In this document: piece by piece, positions 29,029 to 37,873 of the stretch
How the letters are laid out: each line of letters starts with the position of its first letter
How positions within the stretch are numbered: the first letter of the stretch is position 1
From: Calothrix membranacea FACHB-236
Lineage (GTDB): Bacteria; Cyanobacteriota; Cyanobacteriia; Cyanobacteriales; Nostocaceae
NCBI RefSeq assembly: GCF_014696315.1
Contig: NZ_JACJPX010000021.1
Span: 1-64,000, forward strand
DNA: 64,000 bases
Reading direction: 5' to 3'
The notes under the pieces: generated by a model
What the model was told of the DNA's origin: nothing
The model's input: the letters and a program-made list of their open reading frames with translations, nothing else
The model's database searches: none
Translations under genes and position numbers: made by a program

Positions 29029-29500
29029 TACCAAGTCCCGATTCTCCTTGCTTAGGCTAGTGGAACTTTTTTATCAGTCTTGATACTTACCGATTTATAC
29101 CAGCGTATAGACATAATTTGAGGTACAAGCTACCACAAGCAAATTTTGCCAACGCTTTTAATTGCATAGTAGATCGCTACGAAGTGCGGCGGCGCTAGGT
29201 GGCTGAGAAAATGTTACTTTTCTTCACTATAGTTGTAAAATATTATTACAAATTTTTTCAGCCTTATGAGGACTACCGCACCTAATTAAAAGCTGCTAAT
29301 ACTTCTGAAAGTACAAGCAGATAGTCGTAAAGCCGTTTTTGATGTTAAATCTGTTTTAGAGAGACAAGAGTAACTTTTCTAAAAAAATTATATAAAAAAA
29401 TATTAATTTATCATAACGGAGATTGGGAAAAGTAGAGGGGCAGGGAGCAGGGGAGAAATTAGTAATAAACAACACCAAACCCCAAACCCCAAACGCCAAA
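29029..29500. other. intergenic region, no gene
   Basis: AT-rich, with accccaa heptamers at about 29473-29500 against the glycosyltransferase stop codon. Promoters for the DUF502 unit should lie just right of 29028. Nothing else seen. Confidence 0.5.
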
Positions 29501-30376
29501 TTAAACCACATCAACCTGTGTACTTGTTTGTGAAACAGACACTTTTGTCTCTAAGCTAGGGACGGGCATATGCTTCATTTCCCATGCTTTCAGCAAAATT
29601 AAGTATTCGTAGAATGCCTGTAATGTACACCAAGCCATGCCAGCTCGTCCATCTAAACAGCCGCCTAATAAAAAATACATATAAAAGAAGCGTACCAGTG
29701 GCCTAGCAGGTAATCGCAAAGATAAGTCTTTTAAGGCTCGGCGTTTTTCTACCTCTGATTTACCAAAAAATAAATTTTGCCATTTCACATTGCCTTGTTC
29801 TATTTGATGCAATGTCTCTATAGCCTCATCAGTAGAATAACGGTTATGCTTGTCAATCCAACGGCTCAAACCCTTGCTACAAGTGTAGTGAGGATAAGTT
29901 TCTTTTAAAAAGCTGGTTGCACCATTACAAACTTCTCGTTCAGTATGTCCGTAATCTGTAAACCACACTTTACCATGACGGAAAAGACGTAGTTGATAAC
30001 GGGGATATTGGGTACTGTGGCGAATCCAACGATTCATAAACATGACACGTTCTGCAACGTAATAACCAATGTAGTCTGGATTTTGCGTTGCTTGTTCGCA
30101 TTCTGCAAACAGTTCTGGTGTCATACGTTCATCAGCTTCTAGAATGTAGACCCATTCATACTTGGGCATAATCGACTCTAGCATCCAAGTACGCTGTCGC
30201 CCGTGGCTTTCAAAAGGGTGTTCAAAGACGCGAACTGGATAGCGATTGGCAATTTCTACAGTGCGATCGCTGCTGCATGAATCCACAACAATAATGTCAT
30301 CCGATAACATTGCTGATTCTATACAAGCAGCAATGTCTAATTCTTCGTTATAAGTCAGTATAAAAACAGAAAACAT
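29501..30376 (-). CDS. glycosyltransferase family 2 (WaaE/KdtX-like)
   Basis: 291 residues from the ATG at 30376. SVFILTYNEELDIAACIES is the nucleotide-sugar binding start, DDIIVVDSCSSDRTVEIA follows, and EADERMTPEL carries the acidic metal-binding site of the GT-A fold. The C-terminus has RNQ-poor, aromatic-rich helices (FFYMYFLLGGCLDGRAGMAWCTLQAFYEYLILLK) that may associate with the membrane, a pattern shared with WaaE-like beta-glucosyltransferases. It probably adds a sugar to a lipid-linked or extracellular polysaccharide. The next gene upstream is HpsJ-like, supporting a polysaccharide role, although a 340-base gap with a hairpin separates them. Confidence 0.88.
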   Translation of the reverse strand: MFSVFILTYNEELDIAACIESAMLSDDIIVVDSCSSDRTVEIANRYPVRVFEHPFESHGRQRTWMLESIMPKYEWVYILEADERMTPELFAECEQATQNPDYIGYYVAERVMFMNRWIRHSTQYPRYQLRLFRHGKVWFTDYGHTEREVCNGATSFLKETYPHYTCSKGLSRWIDKHNRYSTDEAIETLHQIEQGNVKWQNLFFGKSEVEKRRALKDLSLRLPARPLVRFFYMYFLLGGCLDGRAGMAWCTLQAFYEYLILLKAWEMKHMPVPSLETKVSVSQTSTQVDVV

Positions 30377-30597
30377 TCTCAACTCTTAGTAAAAATATTT
30401 ATACCTAATCAAGCTACATATTAGTTAATTTCCTCTCAGTTACCCACGGTAAAAACCCACAATTAAAGGATAAAATATCTCTTTTCTAGCCTCTAGCCCC
30501 TATTTTTTAGTTGAACCTCTATGTGATAAATCACACAATGAATGCATAAAAATCTTTCCTAGCCCCCAGTTTCTAGTCCCTATTTTTCAGTTTTTAT

Positions 30598-30628
30598 GGG
30601 AAAAGGGTAAAGGATTTGCCCTTTTCCC
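30598..30628 (-). terminator. hairpin between hpsJ and the glycosyltransferase
   Basis: gggaaaaggg (30598-30607) pairs with cccttttccc (30619-30628), loop 11. It is followed on neither strand by a strong T run, so termination after hpsJ is possible but not certain. Similar G/A-C/T runs occur inside the MITE-like elements at 51388 and 58830. Confidence 0.35.
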
Positions 30629-30717
30629 CTTTACCCTTTAACCTTTTCCCTTCTTTAGGTTGCTTATTAATACTGGGTTTTTCATTTTGAATTTTGAATC
30701 AGCGAATTTTGCCTTAC

Positions 30718-31560
30718 TTAACGAGGTGCAGGAGTTTTGCGTCCACTATTTTGGAAAGTTCCCATACCTTTTAATCCTGTCCAACCGATGATGATGTAAC
30801 CAATAGATAACAGTAAACTGCTAATACCAGTTCGGATTCCAGATTTCCAAGCATTGTCTTTAGCTTGCTTCTCGGCTTCTTCCTTACGCTGACGAACTAG
30901 GCTGAGTTGTTGGTTACGTTGCGCTTGAATATCTGTTTGTTCTTGAATAGCTTTGTCGAGTACTTTCGGATCTGCCTTAGCTTTCTTCAACAAATCTTTA
31001 ACAGCTGCGGGAACTTGAGGGCTTTCCAGTGCTTGCTTATATTTTTGCTCGTCTTTAAGTATTTCAGTCAACTGAGCTTTGGTTTGATTTCGCAATTGTT
31101 CTAGCTGTGCTTTTCCTTGCTCAGTATTCAGTTGTGCTTGCAATTGCGATAAGCGATTGTTGAGTTGATTTTCTGCCTGATCTGCATCTTGGTTAATTTG
31201 ATTTACGGCTTGAGTCTTGGCTTGATTCACATTATTGAGATGCAGAGGGAAAATTAACAAAAACATTAAGCCTAAGATACTTGATAGTACGAAAGCAGGG
31301 AATCTCAGATCGAGACTTGGTGCGCGATCGCTATCACCATCTGTCTCAATCCAATAAGCCGCAAACAGTATCCCAAAACCTACCAATGGCACAATTCCCC
31401 GATCTACAAGGGCTGTAGCCAAAGCGATTTGCCATGCGCGATCGGTTGGTTGGAAGGGTAACAACAGAATCGCAAAATCTAGCAAAAAGGACAAAATTAG
31501 GATAATGCCCACCACCTTTAATGTCAGGGCAGTGTTCACGGTAGTAAAACGTTTCACCAT
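30718..31560 (-). CDS. HpsJ-like membrane protein
   Basis: 280 residues. Two to three N-terminal membrane segments (about 10-35, 47-68, 88-108) precede a long polar coiled coil (QINQDADQAENQLNNRLSQLQAQLNTEQGKAQLEQLRNQ region) with SPQVPAAVKDLLKKAK, then a C-terminal span (LLLSIGYIIIGWTGLKGMG). This layout matches the HpsJ family, linked to hormogonium polysaccharide secretion and motility in filamentous cyanobacteria. The ATG is clear. A 22-base near-palindrome about 205 bases upstream could be an operator. Confidence 0.7.
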   Translation of the reverse strand: MVKRFTTVNTALTLKVVGIILILSFLLDFAILLLPFQPTDRAWQIALATALVDRGIVPLVGFGILFAAYWIETDGDSDRAPSLDLRFPAFVLSSILGLMFLLIFPLHLNNVNQAKTQAVNQINQDADQAENQLNNRLSQLQAQLNTEQGKAQLEQLRNQTKAQLTEILKDEQKYKQALESPQVPAAVKDLLKKAKADPKVLDKAIQEQTDIQAQRNQQLSLVRQRKEEAEKQAKDNAWKSGIRTGISSLLLSIGYIIIGWTGLKGMGTFQNSGRKTPAPR

Positions 31561-31973
31561 AGTTTTTTAGTCTTTGAGTAAATCAGAGTGATTGTCCTAT
31601 ATAAAGTTACTGGAATATTGTTCCCATAACCGTACTTGTTATAAGCCAATAAAAAGTAGATGTAACACAATTACATAATGTCGGTACTCAATGGCTGAAA
31701 AGCCGCGCCGCCATCAATTATCAATACTTACTAGTTTTGACTATTAACTAATTAACGCAAAATCTTACCCCTGATCAGGGATAAGCACAGAGATTCTCAG
31801 CCTCTTGCTATGCAACTACACCAAAGTAGCACTTGTCATCATAAGTGTCCTCAGAATTTACCTAGTGTTTTGCAACACTTTTATTAAGTTCATCCCACTC
31901 CCTTTTAGGGAGGCTAGGGGGGATCGAATTCTATGCAGCAGCATAAAAAATTGGTATGACTCGTATTAATACC
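31561..31973. other. intergenic region with a near-perfect palindrome
   Basis: 413 bases with no gene. It contains the palindrome at 31764-31785 (separate entry). The 3' side carries cccttttagggaggctagg-type repeat sequence after the MoxR stop codon. Confidence 0.5.
31764..31785. promoter_or_regulatory. 22-base near-palindrome, candidate operator
   Basis: A two-fold symmetric site centred on ctgatcag, with perfect core ccctgatcaggg (31769-31780) and arms ctta/taag; only one symmetric base pair differs. The position, about 205 bases before the hpsJ start on the minus strand, suits a regulator binding site. A terminator is unlikely because the loop would be too short. Confidence 0.3.
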
Positions 31974-32924
31974 TCATCTTGGGACAGGTACTTGATTAAT
32001 TACAGACGCAATCACTGCATCAATTTGTAAACCATCAAGCATAGCTTCTGGTTTTAAAATCAAGCGATGACGCAATAAAGGTGAGGCGACAGCTTTCACA
32101 TCATCTGGTGTGACAAAATTCCTTCCTGCTAACCACGCAGCAGCTTGCGATGTCTGCAACCAAGCACCAGCAGCGCGAGGTGATGCACCCAAAGCTAATT
32201 CGGGGTGTTGGCGTGAGGTTTTGACTAAAGCTAGTAGATAATCAATTATTGATTCAGATACTTTAACTTCTTTGACTGCTTGCCTTGCTTGCAAAATTTC
32301 GCTGACTGTTGCTATAGGTTCAAGCCGATTAATATCTCCTCGTCTTGCTGCAAACCCCGCTTGACGATTGAGTAACATTTGCTTTTCTGCTGCTTGATCA
32401 GGATAATCTACAGCTAACTTAAATAAAAACCTATCTAACTGCGCTTCTGGTAAAGGATAAGTCCCCTCAAATTCTAGGGGGTTTTGTGTAGCAATTACCC
32501 AAAATAATTCTGGCAAGGGTAAACTTTCACCATCTAAAGTTACCTGCATTTCTTCCATTGCTTCTAACAACGCCGCTTGCGTTTTTGGTGGAGTACGGTT
32601 AATTTCATCTGCTAATAGTACTTCGGTAAAAACCGGGCCTTTTTTGAGAGTAAAACTGCGGCTATTCAAATCAAAAATATTTGTCCCAGTAATATCTGAT
32701 GGTAAGACATCTGGTGTTAATTGAATCCGGCGAAAATCAGCTTTAATTAACTGCGCTAATACCTTAACTAAGAGAGTTTTACCAGTTCCCGGGACTCCTT
32801 CTAAAATTATATGTCCACCTGCTAGCAGCGCTACTAGTAACTGTTGCACCAGGCTAGATTGCCCAACAATTACCTGGTTAAGACCTTTCCCTAGGCGAAT
32901 TAAAACAGAATTTATTTCATTCAT
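31974..32924 (-). CDS. MoxR-family AAA+ ATPase
   Basis: 316 residues. Walker A EGVPGTGKTLL (about 42-52), Walker B VLLADEINRTPPKTQAALLEAMEE, sensor 1 ATQNPLEFEGTYPLPEAQLDRF, and the ASPRA sensor 2 region are the MoxR pattern. MoxR ATPases act as chaperones that assemble or activate metal or membrane complexes, typically with DUF58/VWA partners. Here the partners upstream are DUF4350 and DUF4129 genes (24 bases and further), a recognised cluster type. Function in cyanobacteria is unproven. Confidence 0.92.
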   Translation of the reverse strand: MNEINSVLIRLGKGLNQVIVGQSSLVQQLLVALLAGGHIILEGVPGTGKTLLVKVLAQLIKADFRRIQLTPDVLPSDITGTNIFDLNSRSFTLKKGPVFTEVLLADEINRTPPKTQAALLEAMEEMQVTLDGESLPLPELFWVIATQNPLEFEGTYPLPEAQLDRFLFKLAVDYPDQAAEKQMLLNRQAGFAARRGDINRLEPIATVSEILQARQAVKEVKVSESIIDYLLALVKTSRQHPELALGASPRAAGAWLQTSQAAAWLAGRNFVTPDDVKAVASPLLRHRLILKPEAMLDGLQIDAVIASVINQVPVPR

Positions 32925-32948
32925 ATTAAACTAATTTATAATTCGTAA

Positions 32949-34037
32949 TTAGTAATTATTTTTGATTGTTCGCCATTGCCTCAACCAGCTTAACAGGTCT
33001 CGTTCACGCATGGGTCGTTTTTGGGATTGTAGCTTTAAGACTGTAGTTAGTTCAGCAGAACTTGCGCCTGTTTTCTCTAGCCAAACATCGATTAACGCTT
33101 GGGGTTCTAGTAAAATTGGCCCTAATCCTAAAGCTTTTTGCAGTTGTAGTTGTTCTTCTTTACCCACCATTTCAACCACAAAATCGCTGGATTCGGCTTT
33201 TTGTAATACTCCTGCTAAAGCTTGAATATAAGCTTCGCTGTTATCTAAAACTGGTACAGTTAAAGCTTCTGGCTTACCAAAACGGCGATTTTGCGCCCAA
33301 ATTAAGACTATTAATAAGATACCTACCTGTAAGAACGCCACAATCAAAGGCTGTTGGGCAAAATAACTCAATAAGTTACCTTTACCTTCTTGTTCTCGCA
33401 CATCAGCATCTTTATAACCGTGAATGTATTCATTTACAAAAATGGCGTTCTTTTGTTTGGTAACTAAATCTGCAAGAAATTTAAAATTACTTAAATAATC
33501 TTGATAGGCATTGGCTGCTAAATAGGGAGTTGTGGCAAAAATAACTTTTCCTTTACCATACTGTTCTTCCCACACTACAGCACCGAAGCGATCGCCTAAT
33601 TTAATTTCTTCTTTATCGGCTTTATCGTGCCTTCTAGTTGTATCAATTTTCACATTCCCCAAAGGCGACTTTTGCATAGTGTGAAAATCTGCCGCAGTCA
33701 CAGGGTAACGCACACCTAAAATTACCAAGGTATTACCTTTTTGTAACCATTGCCGTTTTGCGGAATTGATAATTGGGGAACCGAGACTGCTATTTACCTC
33801 TAACAATGTAATCGGTTTTTTTTGCGCTTCGAGATCCTTCCAAGGCTTTTGCCAGCGCTTGATTGTAGTTCCCTGCTGCTGCATATAAGCATACCAAGCA
33901 CCATAGCCATCAGCACCACGGTTATAAGTTGAACCACTATTAATTGTGCTATTGCGGGGAGCCGCTATCAAGCTTAATACAATGATGATCGCCAGTGCGA
34001 TCGCCCCTAGCCAAGCCAAGCGGTTTGAGCGCTTCAT
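32949..34037 (-). CDS. DUF4350 domain membrane protein
   Basis: 362 residues. An N-terminal membrane anchor (about 8-26) is followed by an extracytoplasmic part with YNRGADGYGAWYAYMQQQG, typical of DUF4350, then a second span (LIVAFLQVGILLIVLIWAQNRRFGKP, about 228-252) and a cytoplasmic helical tail. It lies 24 bases before moxR, so the two are translationally close. Function unknown; probably part of a membrane complex handled by the MoxR ATPase. Confidence 0.85.
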   Translation of the reverse strand: MKRSNRLAWLGAIALAIIIVLSLIAAPRNSTINSGSTYNRGADGYGAWYAYMQQQGTTIKRWQKPWKDLEAQKKPITLLEVNSSLGSPIINSAKRQWLQKGNTLVILGVRYPVTAADFHTMQKSPLGNVKIDTTRRHDKADKEEIKLGDRFGAVVWEEQYGKGKVIFATTPYLAANAYQDYLSNFKFLADLVTKQKNAIFVNEYIHGYKDADVREQEGKGNLLSYFAQQPLIVAFLQVGILLIVLIWAQNRRFGKPEALTVPVLDNSEAYIQALAGVLQKAESSDFVVEMVGKEEQLQLQKALGLGPILLEPQALIDVWLEKTGASSAELTTVLKLQSQKRPMRERDLLSWLRQWRTIKNNY

Positions 34038-34081
34038 GTAATGTACAGCTTTATACTTAATTTATGGATATTGTAGATAGT

Positions 34082-34140
34082 AATGCAGTAATGGGTAATG
34101 GGTAATTGGTAATGGGTAATTGGTAATTGGTAATTGGGAA
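34082..34140. repeat. taatggg/taattgg heptamers
   Basis: About seven tandem heptamers of the form taat(t/g)gg lie in the DUF4129-DUF4350 spacer. The same family is at 6926-6985, 34793-34825, 38684-38710 and 60420-60475. Short tandemly repeated heptamers are typical of filamentous cyanobacteria. Confidence 0.85.
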
Positions 34141-34180
34141 TAGTATTTGTCGTTTATTCTTTCCCCCTCATCCCCAATTC

Positions 34181-34789
34181 CTATTCCCCCGCAATTTCCC
34201 GAAACGCTTGCTGACAATGCTCATAATTTTCTGGCAGAATTTCCTCATCACCAAAACATAATTGTTCGTGAGTCGTGATTAATGTTTCATAAGGCTGGAT
34301 AGGCGTTATGGATGATCGCAGCAATTGCAAATATTCGCCATCAGTGCGGCTGGATTTGTGGTTGATAACGTTGCTATCATGCAAGCGCTGTAATATTGCC
34401 ATATATAAGCAACGGCAAGCTTCAGGGTAATTACCCTGACGATAATATTCTTGCGATCGCGCTAACCATAAAGGTACAGATAACTCAGTAGCAGTGATAG
34501 TTGTACGTGATATATGCTGATTGCCTCTTCTCGTTAACCAAGAATAAATATAAGGGCCAAATTCTCGCCATAACAGCCAAAGCAACCAAACTACAAATAA
34601 ACCTAATATTAGCCAAAATAGAAATTTTAACAGTTCACTTAACCAAGGACTGATTGACCATCCGGGAGGTAATTGTGGTAAAGCTGATTCTAAGCGGGAA
34701 AATTGGTACTCAATCCATTCTCCTACTTGTTGTTGCATCTGAGAAAGTTGCCAATCCCAGCTATTTTTTTCAAAAGATTCTGTGGGCAT
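34181..34789 (-). CDS. DUF4129 domain membrane protein
   Basis: 202 residues. One membrane helix (FLFWLILGLFVVWLLWLLWREF, about 70-92) is followed by a cytoplasmic helical domain with LWLARSQEYYRQGNYPEACRCLYMAILQRLHD and RTDGEYLQLLR, the DUF4129 core that looks TPR-like. It is the first gene of the DUF4129-DUF4350-MoxR set. The product probably forms the membrane scaffold for the ATPase. ATG start. Confidence 0.85.
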   Translation of the reverse strand: MPTESFEKNSWDWQLSQMQQQVGEWIEYQFSRLESALPQLPPGWSISPWLSELLKFLFWLILGLFVVWLLWLLWREFGPYIYSWLTRRGNQHISRTTITATELSVPLWLARSQEYYRQGNYPEACRCLYMAILQRLHDSNVINHKSSRTDGEYLQLLRSSITPIQPYETLITTHEQLCFGDEEILPENYEHCQQAFREIAGE

Positions 34790-34881
34790 TGGGTAATTGG
34801 TAATGGGTAATTGGTAATTGGGACAAATGAAAAGTTACTTTTGACTTTGGACTCTTGACTTTTGACCCTTGACATCAAAAT

Positions 34882-35745
34882 TTAGCTATTAGAAAAAACC
34901 GCTAAAATCTTCTCGGCTTGTTGACACAATTCCTCATGATATAGACCATTACTTGCTAGTAAACCACCCCATTGACTAATATCACCTGTGTTGTACTGTA
35001 ATGGTGTGCCATCAAAATGAGTGAACTTACCTCCAGCTTCCGTTAAAATTAATTCTGGTGCTGCTATATCCCAGTCTTTTGGTGCAGATGTGCCAGATAA
35101 AGAAATATAAATATCTGCATTTTCTTCAAGAATAGTGGCAATTTTACAACCAACGCTACCAACAGATTTATGATTTTGGCAGGGTAAATTTTCTAGTAAA
35201 TAATTTAATCTTTGGTTACGGTGAGAGCGACTGACTACTAAAGTTAAATCCTCTAAAGGCTTTGTGTCTAAATTTAAAGATATTTGTAAGGGAAGAGAAC
35301 TATTACGAGTTTCAACAAATGTACCACCGCCCTTGGTAGCATAATATAACTTTTCTGCTTCTGGTAATGCTACAACTGACAGTAACGGACGGTTTTCTGT
35401 AACTAAAGCAATGTGAATTGCATAGTCTCCAGTTTTATCGATAAAATCTCGCGTACCATCTAAGGGATCAATAATCCATACATATTTAGAGTTATTTTTA
35501 CCCTGTTGTGATTTATAAGTTTCCTCACTAATATAAGCAAAATCTTCATTACCTAAAGCTGCTTGTAAATTGTCTAAAATATATTGACTGGTAGCGATAT
35601 CTGCAGCGGTTACAGGTTCGTTTTGTTTATATTCAATTTCTAAATTAGAATCTTTAATAGTCCCGTGATAATAAGACTGTAATATATCGGCTGCTCCCCA
35701 TCCTACCTGACAAGCGATCGCTAAAATTTCTTGTAAATCTTTCAT
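34882..35745 (-). CDS. 3'(2'),5'-bisphosphate nucleotidase-like phosphatase (CysQ/IMPase family)
   Basis: 287 residues. The lithium-sensitive phosphatase motifs are present: ISEET, WIIDPLDGTRDFI (metal site 1 and 2) and WDIAAPELILTEAGG. CysQ enzymes hydrolyse PAP made in sulfate assimilation; inositol phosphatases share the motifs, so the substrate is inferred from the overall CysQ-like length and from TGDYAIHIALV. It follows a PfkB kinase by 31 bases on the same strand, probably one transcript. Confidence 0.8.
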   Translation of the reverse strand: MKDLQEILAIACQVGWGAADILQSYYHGTIKDSNLEIEYKQNEPVTAADIATSQYILDNLQAALGNEDFAYISEETYKSQQGKNNSKYVWIIDPLDGTRDFIDKTGDYAIHIALVTENRPLLSVVALPEAEKLYYATKGGGTFVETRNSSLPLQISLNLDTKPLEDLTLVVSRSHRNQRLNYLLENLPCQNHKSVGSVGCKIATILEENADIYISLSGTSAPKDWDIAAPELILTEAGGKFTHFDGTPLQYNTGDISQWGGLLASNGLYHEELCQQAEKILAVFSNS

Positions 35746-35776
35746 TCATTTTGCCTTATCTGAGTGAAATCTCTAA

Positions 35777-36640
35777 TCAGTGCTTGGCTTCCATCCAACG
35801 GCGTGTGCCGAAAAATTGGCAAGCATTAGCGGCAACTTCCGCAGCTTGAGCCAGTGCATCAGTAAAACTTGCTTGTAAAATATGATGACAGAAAGCACCG
35901 TGAAAAATATCTCCAGCACCCAGTGTATCAACTGGTTGAATCTGTGGCACATTGACAACGCCACTATCACCACAACTTAAGTATTCAATTGGTTGTTCGC
36001 CGTGAGTAATGGCGATATGAGGAATTTTAAAAGCACTGAGATAGGCGAAAACTTCTGCGGTTGTTTGACAGTTGGGGGGATGAAAATTAGCAGAACAAAT
36101 CGCGTAATCAACAAAAGGTAAAATTGCCTCAAATCCACTTTTCCAACTACCACCATCAATCACAATTGGGATATTCTGAGCTTTAGCCATTTGAGCAATT
36201 TCTCTACCCACAGCCATTTGATGTCCATCAATCAGCACTATATCAATGTTTTGCAAAATATCAGCCGGGATTGATGAACTACTAGCTTGAGTTTTCACCG
36301 CATTAATTGAAACTACTGCTCGTTCGCCTGTAGATTGGGTAACAATGATGGAAGATACAGGTACAGCAGCATTAGTGGTAGGGTAAAGATCCGCGATCGC
36401 TACTTTATAAGTTGCCAAATCTGTGCGAATTAGTTGTGTCATCGGGTGAGAACCCACTACACCCAACACAGTAGCTTGATTCCCCAAATGGCTAAAAGTA
36501 ACAGCCGCATTTGTAGCCGGGCCCCCTGCTGCCACAGTATAGTCAGTAGCAACAATCTTCTGATTATTCTGGGGAGGCGACTCAGCCAAGTAAATCAAAT
36601 CCAAGGTTACTAAACCTACAAATAAGGCGTTATTTGTCAT
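35777..36640 (-). CDS. PfkB-family sugar kinase
   Basis: 287 residues, ribokinase fold. The N-terminus GLVTLDLIYLAE and AAGGPATNAAVTFSHLG give the substrate site. DTLGAGDIFHGAF is the PfkB signature with catalytic Asp in GAGD. The substrate cannot be assigned: key ribokinase and fructokinase specificity residues are not obvious. Divergent from rsmI across a repeat-filled 140-base gap, and upstream of the CysQ-like gene. Confidence 0.85.
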   Translation of the reverse strand: MTNNALFVGLVTLDLIYLAESPPQNNQKIVATDYTVAAGGPATNAAVTFSHLGNQATVLGVVGSHPMTQLIRTDLATYKVAIADLYPTTNAAVPVSSIIVTQSTGERAVVSINAVKTQASSSSIPADILQNIDIVLIDGHQMAVGREIAQMAKAQNIPIVIDGGSWKSGFEAILPFVDYAICSANFHPPNCQTTAEVFAYLSAFKIPHIAITHGEQPIEYLSCGDSGVVNVPQIQPVDTLGAGDIFHGAFCHHILQASFTDALAQAAEVAANACQFFGTRRWMEAKH

Positions 36641-36780
36641 TTGGTGTTTGGGGTTGGGCGTTTGGTGTTTGGTGTTTGCGATTTCCCCTTGTCTCCTTGT
36701 TCCTCATCCTCCTCATCCTCCTCATCTCCCAATCCCTAGTCCCCAATCCCCAATCCCCAGTCCCCAGTCCCCAATCCCCC
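36641..36780. repeat. short tandem repeat block between PfkB and rsmI genes
   Basis: Almost the whole divergent spacer consists of repeats: ggcgtttggtgtttggtg heptamers, then tcctcatcc nonamers, then ccccagt/ccccaat heptamers running up to the rsmI ATG. No binding site for ribosomes is recognisable immediately before that ATG. Confidence 0.8.
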
Positions 36781-37638
36781 ATGCAGACAGATCCAAAACC
36801 AAGAACACTTTACGTTGTCGGTACACCGATTGGCAATCTGGAAGATATCACCTTTCGGGCGGTGCGAATTTTACAAAATGTGGATTTAATTGCTGCTGAG
36901 GATACACGCCACACTGGGAAACTTTTGCAACATTTCCAAGTTCAGACTCCCCAAATTAGCTATCACGAACACAATCGTAGTAGCCGGATTCCAGAATTAT
37001 TAGAGCATTTAGCTAATGGTAAAGCAATTGCTTTGGTGAGTGATGCGGGTATGCCAGGAATTTCTGATCCGGGATATGAACTGGTGACAGCTTGTATAGA
37101 AGCGGGGATAACAGTAGTACCAATTCCGGGGGCGAGTGCGGCAATTACTGCTTTAAGTGCATCTGGTTTACCTACTGATCGGTTTGTGTTTGAAGGCTTT
37201 CTTTCCGCTAAAACTCAACAACGCCGGGAATATTTAGAATCGCTACAAACAGAATCGCGCACCATAATTTTCTACGAATCGCCCCATCGTTTACGCGATA
37301 CGTTACAAGACTTAGGAGAAACTTTCGGAAGCGATCGCCAAATTGTTCTGGCTAGGGAATTAACAAAATTTTATGAGGAATTTTGGCGGGGAACTATTAC
37401 CGAAGCGATCGCCCACTACAATCAACGGGAACCTCAAGGCGAATATACTCTTGTAGTGGCGGGAACTCCACCCAGTCAAACCCAACTGACAGAAGCCGAA
37501 CTCAAAGCCGAACTTGCACAATTAATCCGTCAAGGAATATCGCGATCGCAAGCTAGCCGTCAATTAGCAAAATTCACTTCCTTATCCCGTCGTCAACTCT
37601 ATCAGTTAGCCCTTTCTATCGACGTGAGTCCTGAGTAG
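36781..37638 (+). CDS. rsmI: 16S rRNA 2'-O-ribose C1402 methyltransferase
   Basis: 285 residues from the ATG at 36781; the frame is open 49 codons upstream but that part is translated repeats. TLYVVGTPIGNLEDITFRAV, AEDTRHTGKLL, SDAGMPGISDPGYELV, IPGASAAITALSASGLP and FYESPHRL are all RsmI signatures. It methylates the 2'-hydroxyl of C1402 in the ribosomal P site using SAM. Normal length, gene alone on its strand. Confidence 0.96.
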   Translation: MQTDPKPRTLYVVGTPIGNLEDITFRAVRILQNVDLIAAEDTRHTGKLLQHFQVQTPQISYHEHNRSSRIPELLEHLANGKAIALVSDAGMPGISDPGYELVTACIEAGITVVPIPGASAAITALSASGLPTDRFVFEGFLSAKTQQRREYLESLQTESRTIIFYESPHRLRDTLQDLGETFGSDRQIVLARELTKFYEEFWRGTITEAIAHYNQREPQGEYTLVVAGTPPSQTQLTEAELKAELAQLIRQGISRSQASRQLAKFTSLSRRQLYQLALSIDVSPE

Positions 37639-37648
37639 TCAACGAATT

Positions 37649-37845
37649 TTGGATTTTGGATTTTGGATTGACCCCAACCACAAGGGTGCGGGGCTTGAGG
37701 ATTTTAAATTTTGGATTTTGGATTTGTTCCGCCACGCCACTTCTCTCAAATCGGGAAACCCGCCCACGAGAGTGGCTCCACAAGGGGCGGGGCTCGGGGC
37801 TTGTACCAAAAAATCTAAAATCGGCAATCTAAAATCTAAAATTGG
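37649..37845. repeat. ttttgga and related repeats after rsmI
   Basis: ttttggattttggattt heptamers at 37649-37670 and 37707-37727 flank a caccacg/cgagagtggc palindromic stretch (37735-37800). A tctaaaatcggcaatctaaaa block follows at 37810-37840. No gene seen. Confidence 0.75.
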
Positions 37846-37873
37846 CACGGTCAACCGTCAACAACCATACAAA

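Noticed and set aside
28580-29083. 167-residue protein opposite DUF502
   Set aside because: Shadow of a well-supported DUF502 reading frame.
36634-36780. N-terminal extension of RsmI
   Set aside because: The 49 upstream codons are heptamer and nonamer repeats; the methyltransferase starts normally at 36781.
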